Assembly: GCA_024704765.1 (NCBI GenBank)
Contig: JAKMXF010000068.1
Location: forward strand, 1 to 27,860
Direction: 5' to 3'
DNA: 27,860 nt
Source of the DNA: Oopsacas minuta
Lineage: Eukaryota > Porifera > Hexactinellida > Lyssacinosida > Leucopsacidae
Part shown: positions 20,568 through 27,860 of the stretch, piece after piece
Layout of the letters: each line of letters starts with the position of its first letter
How positions within the stretch are numbered: position 1 is the stretch's first letter
The notes under the pieces: model-generated
Told to the model about the DNA's origin: nothing
Seen by the model: only the letters and a program-made list of their open reading frames with translations
The model's database searches: none
Translations under genes and position numbers: made by a program

Positions 20568-21096
20568 ATGGCATCATCAAGAAGAAAATGTTCTAATGAT
20601 CCTAATACGTTCTGTTACAGATGTGGTGAATATACGTTGAAAGATCAGAGAAGAGGTATCCCAGACTTTGTGCGAAAGGCATACTTTGATTACTTCAAGG
20701 TGAAGCTTGGAGACCAAGACAAGCCATGGGCTCCGCATATTGTGTGTAAAACATGTAATGAATATATTCATAGAGAAGAAGGATTACCACACTACTTTAG
20801 CCAACAAGAAGGCCTCGTCTTTTGCAATGACATTGAAGGACTTCTCCTGGAAATGGGAGTACCACAATATAAACCAGAAGATTGGCGTCTACTCATTGAT
20901 AGTTCTAAGAGAAGCTTGAAGTGCGTTTTATTGCATAATGGAAATAAATATGCATCTATTCCAACTGGACATTCAACAAAGCTTAAGGTGGAGTAGGAAA
21001 ATATTTAAATGGTATTGCAAAAATTGAAATATCATGAACACCAGTGGTTGATATGTGTTGATCTCAAGATGGTAAACTTTCTACTTGGCCAACAAG
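20568..21096 (+). pseudogene. Truncated copy of a multicopy arthropod/cnidarian-type repeat protein (CxxC, LGDQDKPWAPH, SSKRSLKCVLLHNGN)
   Basis: The ATG at 20568 gives MASSRRKCSNDP, the start I associate with this repeated invertebrate family, whose function is unknown to me. It continues with CYRCGEYTLKDQRR, KLGDQDKPWAPH and CKTCNEYI, a CxxC pair set typical of a zinc-binding N-terminus. Then comes QEGLVFCNDIEGLLLEMG, followed by WRLLIDSSKRSLKCVLLHNG. From memory, longer family members carry over a hundred residues between CNEYI and the next conserved block, so this copy seems internally deleted in frame. Stops at 20994 (TAG) and 21006 (TAA) interrupt the same frame, which still carries HQWLICVDLKMVNFLLGQQ up to an N at 21097. 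It is probably a decayed mobile-element passenger. Confidence 0.75.
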
Positions 21097-21097
21097 N
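21097..21097. other. Single N, probable scaffold join
   Basis: The N falls at the exact point where one repeat family (ending GQQ) changes to another (mariner/Tc1-like transposase, beginning VSQDWL). The change of family at an ambiguous base suggests a collapsed or false join between two repeats rather than a real nested insertion. Confidence 0.6.
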
Positions 21098-21511
21098 GTA
21101 TCACAAGATTGGTTGTCAACGAATTTACCAGGCTTTTTATCCCGTATCGATTGGCCTCCTGCAAGTCCAGATCTAAACCCTTGCGACTATTATTTATGGG
21201 GGAGATTAGAGGAATTAGTGAATAATAGAGCATACGATAATATTCCAGCACTTAAACGGGCTTTATCCAAAGTTTGGTCTGAATTAGACAAAGATGAAGT
21301 AGCTCGGGCCTGCAATTTGTTCCCAGACAGAGTGAGAAGTTGTCTGAAGGCCCGAGGGAATAGATTTGAAATGAACTAGATTCAAACTGTATTGAAATTA
21401 TGAAATTAATTATAGTTTATTAATCTTAGTCAGCCTTTAGAGTTGGTACTTCCCTTTTATGTATTCAATGAATATTTCCATTTTGTTGCAGAACTTTTGT
21501 GTCACCCTGTA
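21098..21511 (+). mobile_element. 3' end of a mariner/Tc1-superfamily element (transposase C-terminus plus terminus)
   Basis: An open frame to 21379 encodes VSQDWLSTN...WPPASPDLNPCDYYLWGRLEE..., the C-terminal part of a DDxD/E transposase. Asp in NPCDYY occupies the third catalytic position, so it is closer to DDxD mariner-like enzymes than to DDE Tc1. The frame ends KARGNRFEMN with an ordinary stop. About 130 bases later the element ends GTCACCCTG at 21509 followed by TA (21510-21511), giving a terminus CAGGGTGACACAAAAG when reversed. The N-terminal part and the left terminus are missing because the copy begins at the N at 21097. Confidence 0.8.
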
Positions 21512-22719
21512 CTTTTAAAAGAACAATTCCTTACATATGGAGTAACTTGAAAGTGCTAAATTTGAAATCAGCGTACTCGATTAACCCAGTAAAACACTTG
21601 AAACCAAGTTTCTGAGACTATTTTGAAATTTGTTTACTTTAAAAATACACCGAAGCAATACCTAATATTTCGAATACTTTGATAACAATATAATAATTGA
21701 ATTCAGCGTATTCCATTATTCACTTGGTAACAATGTTCGGGATAACATTATTCTCTAAGGAATCATGTTCGAGTTAAAATAATTCACGGGAATACTATTC
21801 ACTGAGACGCCGGTTCGGTGTTTCAGTTTGGACTCGGACTAGAGACAGGTTAGAAATAATTGAGTGCTTTTGCATATTGTTTATTAATAGAATTCTAAAA
21901 TAAGGTTTTCTTCTCTTGAATGAGAGACACGATATACTGTTTGGTCATTTCACTTCCTCTAGCGAATTCTTTCCCTACTCTTTTATGGTATGCAATTTTG
22001 AAATTGTCGCATAACTATGTATAAATCTTGTTTATCAAGGAAGTAAATATAATTCAATAAAAAGCACTAAAAATATCGAACTGCTGAATCCGATTTTCAC
22101 ACTTTTGGATTAATCAGATGTAAATTTATTGTTGTTTTTATGAATATAAAGTAAACAAATTGTTGAAATATTAATTTATTTATTCAATTTTGCAATTTTA
22201 TACCTCGTTAAGTTCCAGGCTAGAAGTGACGAGTCCCATGCGAACACTTTATATTCTCAAGCCGCGCAGCGCGAGCAAGCGAAGCGCCTCGTTCGTAGAA
22301 AATTCGAATGAGTACACTCCCTTCTATTTCTTTGAGATATTTTAAAATATATAAATACATGAATGAAGAAATAATCAAGCAAAATTATACGTAAAGAACA
22401 AAAATGTCCTACAGACAGACAGGGATTGCAGCTTTGGGCCATCACTCATATCTTGACCTATTAATAAGTGTAAGAGCGAGGGTTCAAAAGAAGCACTATG
22501 CTAAAATATACCAACTTGGGAGAGACAGGAATATTGGGCAGAAGTATCCTCTCTAGAATGGGAGCGTGACGAATTAAAAACAGAATTACAGTTGCTTAGG
22601 GTGGAAGTTGCCGAACTTTGGTAAACCGAAATAAAACTCTTAAAAAATGTGTAAAAGGATATATTTTTTTGCTAAATAAATACTCCAGTCTTGTATTCTT
22701 ATATTGATAACCAATTTAA
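21512..22719. other. Unassigned intergenic sequence with GC-rich patch and a short Glu/Leu-rich frame
   Basis: No recognised gene. A GC-rich patch at about 22256-22296 (GCCGCGCAGCGCGAGC, GCGAAGCGCCTCG) contrasts with the AT-rich surroundings and resembles the patch at 8698-8750. At about 22520-22611 a short plus-strand frame reads WERQEYW...LEWERDELKTELQLL, coiled-coil-like, between stops. It could be a decayed exon, but nothing confirms it. Confidence 0.4.
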
Positions 22720-22853
22720 TTAAGCCCCCCATACACGATGCAACTGTTGCATACAAAATGTTGCATGCAACAGGCAACATACACGGTACAACAATGTTGC
22801 ATGATATTAGTACAATTTCGTGCAACATTGTTGTACCGTGTATGGTGGGCTTT
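22720..22853. mobile_element. Foldback MITE with CCATACACG termini, possible TTAA target
   Basis: A perfect 23-bp inverted repeat pairs 22779-22801 (ATACACGGTACAACAATG...) with 22821-22843, separated by a 19-base loop. An outer copy of the terminus, GCCCCCCATACACGATGCAA at 22724, pairs with the right end, reverse complement GCCCACCATACACGG. TTAA lies at 22720-22723, but the right flank is not TTAA (CTTTTA), so the target duplication is degraded or the family differs. TGTTGCA motifs recur inside. No coding capacity. Confidence 0.75.
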
Positions 22854-22950
22854 TACACGTTGCATGGCCATATCTCGGAAAGTATTGGTCCGTCATACAA
22901 GTTCAAATTGCAGAGAATTAGGTCATACCCCAGCTGTTCTCTTTAGGTTT

Positions 22951-23461
22951 CTAAATAAAATTAATTATGCTGAGCGCCTCAACATACGTAATCTCCCTGC
23001 TGTTTGTATCTATATTGAGCTGTAGATCTGAACCTTTAGAGCATATACATTTGAGGATAACTTCTAGTGTTATGTTATGGATAAGTAGAACAAACTCTAT
23101 TGGCTCTTTCCCATTGCTATCTCGATTGATGACTTCCATCATCCTATCACTGGATTTATTCATTATCTTTTTTTGACGAAGTTTATTAAACTTTGATATT
23201 AGAATGTCGGAGTTAATAATTTCCAGTTCCTCTTCCAAATTACTCCTTCACTGAGTACCAGTTCATTCCAACCAAGGTTCCATCATGTAATTGAATATTA
23301 TTATTTGATTCTACTTGATTGATTTCCTGCTGTGCTACCTCTGGTCCTGTTACCATAATACTGAAAATTGGACCATATATCATCCTACCTAATCTGGGAT
23401 AATCCTTGATTGTATTTTCCATATTTGTGAGAGATTTTCTATTAAATTTCATAAATTTCAT
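22951..23461 (-). pseudogene. Two adjoining unassigned ORFs in shifted frames, possibly one broken gene
   Basis: Reading 23461 to 23240, an ORF of 73 residues (MKFMKFNRKSLTNMENT..., then GPEVAQQEINQVESNN) ends at a TAA. The next minus-strand frame opens immediately after and gives about 95 residues (EEELEIINSDILISKF, NRDSNGKEPIEFVLLIHN). The charged, soluble-looking composition and adjacency suggest one former coding region split by a +1 shift and stop. I recognise no domain. Alternatives are two exons or chance open frames in AT-rich DNA. Confidence 0.3.
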
Positions 23462-25265
23462 TCGGAAAATAGGATGATCTAGTTTAGGTCCTGGTAGCCT
23501 TCATCTTATATCGCTATATCGTGTCACGAAGCGGAATAACTTGGCGAGTAAGTATAACCCATAACTCAGAAGTAGAATCCAGCACAGTGAGTACAAGCTT
23601 GTCTATCGTATAAATATTTTTGTACAGTATTTAGCATTTTACTATTCATGTAATGAACGCTATCAACATGTGTAGTTTTTAGAAACAGATTCAGATTTCA
23701 CTAAGTTTTATATCCCCTAGATTCTAGTACAAGACTGAATGTTTATATTGAATTATTACTACGCATACGCATAATTGTGTTTGAGTGTAAAGTTCATTAT
23801 TTGCGTAGTCTAGATAAATTTAATTACCTACGATTTACAGAGTTGTAATTACTAATTACTTCCATCTGATACCTCATATCTTTTATCAAGTTAAATGTGA
23901 AATAGCCAACCAAATTAAGGATAGCCCAGTGGAACCTTTGTAATGATTCTGAATAGCATACATACTTAAGTTTGTACTTTCGGTATCTCATTAACCCTCG
24001 GAGAGCAGAATTTAAAATTACGAGGATTTTTCTTCAATAAGCTGCGTCATCTTCACACTTCGAACATAATTTATTGGAAATTTAAGTCCAAATTTATGCA
24101 ATGTATGTTAGCGTAATCGTGGAAATTTCAGTCATTTCGATCTCATAGCTTCGTCAAAACTCAGTGCTATTTAAAGGGACGGATCATGGGTGTGGAGGAT
24201 GCTGGGCGCCAGCAGAGGCCCCCTTCAACCGTTGCCGATCCAAAAGAAGTTTGAGATAGCAGGGACATTTTTACGATAAAGTTGCCTCACTCTTCTTTCA
24301 TTTTTGGCTCTGCGTTATGGCGCCCCGCTACTACTTCAACGTCAAGAATCCATGCAAAAATAATTACGGTGTATTTTCTGTTGGTTCCAGGAATTGTATT
24401 TCGCCATGTCTGAGCTATAGGACATTACAGCAGAGTTAATTAAGAAATTTCAAGTTTCTCTTCAAGATGGCTATGATATAGATGTCAAGGTGAAAGTAGT
24501 ATTGTCACCTACTGACAATCTGCCTCTCGTATTCAGGCGTTTGTAGAAGTAATTGTATTACATACATATAGTATAGTATTCAAATTCTAACGAAGTGCTC
24601 AGGCTCGAACTTTTAGTACAAGAAGCACAGAAAAGAGTTTTGGATTTTAACTTTATGATAATAAAGGGTTATTCTATTAATCAGGATCCACCTTATTTTA
24701 GAATTTTATTAATAAACAAAATGTCAAAGCCCTCAATTATTTCTAACTTGTCTGTAGTTCTAGTCCAATCTGAAAACCGAACTGGCGTCTCAGTGAATAG
24801 TGCCTTGAATTATGTTCGCTCGAACATGATTCCCTAAAGACTAATGTTACCCCGAACATATACCTAGCGCGGTGGCTTATCCAGGAGATATTTGGTGTTC
24901 AAACAACCTCCTCGTAACTGATTTCCAAAAGAGATATGTTATTATTTATAATTCCATTTTCCTTAATAAGCGCAGAGCTTCTGGAATCTTATTTACAGAA
25001 TGCTATCCAATTTTCACAATTACATTTTCAACGAGTTTTCGAGATGATATCGTACAAGACTCCAGATGACTAATCACTAATGTATTAGCAGAGTAAATTT
25101 GTATTGACTAAATAGATTATGTTATCTGAAAATAAGCATCTAAACACCTAAACATCTAACAACTTTGGTACAACTGCACAATATTACACTCCTACTATGT
25201 GACTAGAGTAGCTGTGAAAATTCTCCTAAAGAACCCCTGTGGACGCAAAATTGCCTATGCTAGAG
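23462..25265. other. Unassigned intergenic sequence with possible element ends
   Basis: No recognised gene. CAGTGGAACCT at 23932 is a lone pogo-like terminus. At about 24175-24230 a GGGACGGATCATGGGTG start followed by GGCGCCAGCAGAGGCCCCC resembles degenerate hAT-type ends, without a matching right end. Plus-strand frames at about 24419-24546 (AELIKKFQVSLQDGYD) and 24595-24837 have no family resemblance that I can name. Confidence 0.4.
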
Positions 25266-26763
25266 AATTCTATACACTAAGGTAATGGTGGGTACTAAAA
25301 TTTTGAACCAGGGATTAATTGGATACCTCAATATTAACATAGATAAATTCTATTTGTCGCGACAGAATTAAAATCGTGCATATTGATGATTTATTGATAT
25401 TTGACAATACACACAGTCTATATCTACAAAGTATTTGTGGGCTGAAATGAAGTCATCTGCTTGCTTACTTAGCTATTATGTCAAAGAAATGCTCCAATGT
25501 TAAAATTCTGTAATAAATTAATTACTAGTTTAATACATTTAACATTTCTAATTTTGTATGATGTAATCAAAGGATATTTTCACCTAAATATCAATAATAT
25601 GTCATGATAAAGCTCTCGTGGTTTACTGATAATTATAGTAGTGACCATGCATGGCATATTTTGCCAATATTTACCAAGATCAGAGAAATCATATCAAAAT
25701 GAATTATCAAGGTATGGGAAGTCGGGTACAGTGGAACCTAAAAAACCAAAACTCGGGATGTGAAAATTATGTCAGTTTAGCACATTGTCAGATTGTGCCA
25801 GGGGGTCACTAGGTGAAGGTATTTACCCATAGGGTACTTCATTGAAAAATACATTTTTGGACCTACCCACCACTACCCCTCACGAAGTACCGATACTTCG
25901 CCAAATTCTCGCATTTGACCCCTACACCACCCCTGAAATTCCTATAATTCGTTGCTCTTTGAATCTCAAACTTAGTACTGTTTAGATTTAGTATGGATTT
26001 TTGTCCCAATGTAAGTTAATATTTGAATTTCTATAACTTTCATATGTAATTAAAGTGATTTGTAAAATACTAGTAAGCAGCTAATTTATTTAAAGATTTC
26101 TACTTCTTTCTTTTCTATCAGAATATATACCTCTATGCAAGAGTGTTTAACATTGTAATTAGCTAGTTATAATTGGTATAACCAGGTATAAGTCAATTTG
26201 TTCAGTGTTATAGGACAAATTATGCTAACAAAACTGTGAATATATGTTAGCTACAATGATGTGGGGTTAACTGGATGTATTGCAGAAATTAGGAACAAAT
26301 AATTAAGTTATACACAATTAGTTACTACGTACTGAGTGAATCAGTAACATTATGAGTGACCCCCCCTGATTATGAAGGTGAAATTGTATTGTCGGAAGCC
26401 ATTTCAGATCCGAAACACTTCCGGATTATACATGTGTCGGTTTGCGCAGGTTTCACTGTATATACTATGTGTGTAAGTTGATTTGACCATAACAATGAAG
26501 GTTATCAAGTAAAAATATGCCATCAATGGTCACTACAATAACACTGAAACGCGGGAACTTTATCATGACAAAATTTGGATATATTGTGCAGCAACCTTCC
26601 TAGATCCCATGGTATAAAATTTGAAATGTTAAGTGTATTAATTGACTCATTACAGAGTTTTAACATTGGAACATTTCTTTGACTTAATCGCTAAGTAAGC
26701 AAGGTATTCAATCAATCCCAGGTCCCAATTTTCAGTGATTACCATTGCCTTAGTGTATAGAAT
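25266..26763. repeat. Large imperfect inverted repeat enclosing pogo-like termini
   Basis: The left arm (25266-25728) and the reverse complement of the right arm (26763-26459) share several ordered blocks. They are ATTCTATACACTAAGG, TGCTTACTTAGC, GTCAAAGAAATG-TCCAATGTT, CTTAACATTTC-type, GTCATGATAAAG, TAGTGACCAT and GGCATATTTT. The left arm carries about 130 extra bases (25329-25459). The arms meet a TA plus CAGTGGAACCT at 25729 and TA plus CAGTGAAACCTGCGC at 26458 facing inwards, so the 730-bp centre looks like a pogo/Tigger-like non-autonomous element. The outermost part of each arm is dispersed repeat A. Confidence 0.75.
25729..26458. mobile_element. Pogo/Tigger-like non-autonomous element inside the inverted repeat
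   Basis: The left terminus is CAGTGGAACCT and the reverse complement of the right terminus is CAGTGAAACCTGCGCAAACC, each preceded by TA. Terminal similarity is clear only for about 11 bases. The interior has no transposase ORF; an internal TATAATCCGG-type block near the right end is typical of Tigger-derived MITEs. The insertion might instead be two separate remnants. Confidence 0.45.
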
Positions 26764-27305
26764 GCACTCTCTAACAGTCACGTTTAGAGGGAGGTCCCGC
26801 TTTTTCGAACATGTGTTGAGGGCCAATAAGACTAATGTCCAGCCAAAACCTGCCAAAAACCTTAATTGTCCCGTTTTTTGTAGTCCAGTCTAATACAAAT
26901 TATATGCTATATCCCGCGATGTCCCGCTAAATTAGTACCTTCTGTCCTGCTTTATTCTTCACTCAGGTTGGCAAATATGAATGCTATGCCTAGAGATTTT
27001 AATGAATTCTGCGCTTTAATTGATGCTAGAACAATTAATGATATTATTACAGGTCTGGATTCGGTTCATCGGTTAACCACCACTATAACCAACTAACTGA
27101 ATATTGTCGTTTCCATCAATTTATTCATTATTTCTATGGTTTTGAGATGTACAGAATGATAAATAAACGAATCCGGTTGGTAAAGTAATTTTGCTGTTAC
27201 ATTTTTGGTTCGTATACAAATTTCAATCATTTTGCCAGATAAAATCTCATCACTTTTGCATTCGCGTATGTAATAACTATCGATGGATTTTTGTCCAAAA
27301 CATAA
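26764..27305. other. Unassigned intergenic sequence
   Basis: It includes the 5' part of a minus-strand ORF (26650-26856) that continues into the right arm of the inverted repeat, and a second minus-strand ORF (27093-27404) that crosses a transposon boundary and is therefore fortuitous. No recognised domain or RNA gene. Confidence 0.4.
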
Positions 27306-27391
27306 GTTATTTGTACAGTAAAACCTCCAACAAATGAACACCTCCAAAATATGAACACTTTTCTCGGTCCCGAATTTCTCCCATTGTTCTA
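27306..27391. mobile_element. Left end of a GTGAACAC-type pogo-like MITE interrupted by mariner
   Basis: After TA, the sequence CAGTAAAACCTCCAACAAA followed by TGAACACC and ATATGAACAC matches the terminus and internal unit of the MITE at 9528-9930, including a GGTCCC block. It is cut off at TA 27390-27391 where a mariner begins. The remaining part presumably lies beyond the mariner, outside the window. Confidence 0.65.
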
Positions 27392-27860
27392 CCAGGTTGT
27401 CCAAAAAGTTCGCGGAATTGCAAATATATTTTATTTATCAATGATCATACTCAACTAATTATTGTTCATAGTTTTCAATAAATTCACCCTTAACCTCGAT
27501 ACATTTCTTCCATTTTGATGGGAGTTTATTTATTCCTGTGGTGACGAATTCTTTCAGGGGTACCTTGAATCCATGAATTTACAGCGAACTTAAGGTGCTC
27601 AAAATCGCTGAAACGTTTACCTCTAAGTGGTCTTTTCATTTCTGAAAAAAGCCAGTAGTCGCTGGGCGCTAGATCTGGGCTGTATGGGGGATATGGGAGT
27701 AATTCGAACCCTAAATGTTGAATTTCATCCAAAGTTCGCCTGCTGGAATGGGCTGGAGCATTATCATGCTGAAGCAAAACATGAGAACTCAACTTGCCAC
27801 GCCTCTTAGACTTGATAGCTTCGCGCAATTTCTTCAGAACTTGAACATAGTATTCAGTAT
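27392..27860 (-). mobile_element. Mariner transposon, partial (runs off the window end)
   Basis: The terminus CCAGGTTGTCCAAAAAGTTC at 27392 follows a TA target. The minus-strand transposase enters at 27860 and shows QHDNAPAH with the second catalytic Asp, then YSPDLAPSDYWLF with the third Asp of the DD34D set; the first Asp lies outside. One frameshift near codon GTPE (about 27560) moves the normal C-terminus (KEFVTTGINKLPSKWKKCIE) to another frame, ending at a TAA at 27459-27461. Apart from that the copy is well preserved, hence relatively recent. It is inserted in the MITE fragment at 27306-27391. Confidence 0.9.

Noticed and set aside
27093-27404. 103-residue minus-strand ORF
   Set aside because: It begins inside the mariner terminus and reads across the MITE boundary at 27391, so it is a junction artefact.

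Overview
This is eukaryotic nuclear DNA: it is AT-rich, gene-poor and crowded with decayed DNA transposons. One gene has a clear spliceosomal intron, and the two intact genes encode animal-type lysosome-related proteins. The repeat families (pogo/Tigger-like, hAT, mariner and two multicopy invertebrate repeat-associated protein families) point to an invertebrate metazoan. I cannot assign a phylum from the sequence. Two single N bases, one beside an exact Nextera/Tn5 mosaic-end adapter, show that this is a short-read scaffold with at least one and probably two artificial junctions.

Layout. 1-1.4 kb: a dispersed repeat, a pogo-like MITE built from an iterated subterminal unit, and a second dispersed repeat. 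1.7-4.0 kb (minus): a broken copy of a multicopy invertebrate family with a PIN/FEN-like acidic core and a C-terminal cysteine-rich CxC segment. 4.5-6.6 kb (plus): a dead hAT transposase of the TTF-zinc-finger type. 6.6-10 kb: non-coding, with a CGTGAG-rich palindromic element, the adapter scar, an isolated mariner end and a second pogo-like MITE. 10.1-12.1 kb (minus): an intact single-exon POT/SLC15 transporter. 12.8-13.1 kb: a hAT MITE with an 8-bp target-site duplication. 13.6-17.6 kb (minus): a two-exon GNPTAB gene. 17.6-20.5 kb: non-coding, with a four-copy minisatellite. 20.6-21.5 kb: a repeat-associated ORF joined through an N to the 3' end of a mariner/Tc1-like element. 22.7 kb: a foldback MITE. 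23.0-23.5 kb: two unassigned ORFs in shifted frames. 25.3-26.8 kb: a large imperfect inverted repeat around pogo-like termini. 27.3-27.86 kb: a mariner, running off the window, inserted in a pogo-like MITE.

How the genes work together. Only two genes look functional. GNPTAB encodes the Golgi enzyme that starts the mannose-6-phosphate tag on lysosomal hydrolases. The POT protein most resembles the SLC15A4/A3 type of endolysosomal peptide/histidine transporter. They lie in the same orientation about 1.5 kb apart. A shared lysosomal role is plausible, but co-regulation is not shown. Everything else is mobile-element debris or sequence in which I see nothing.
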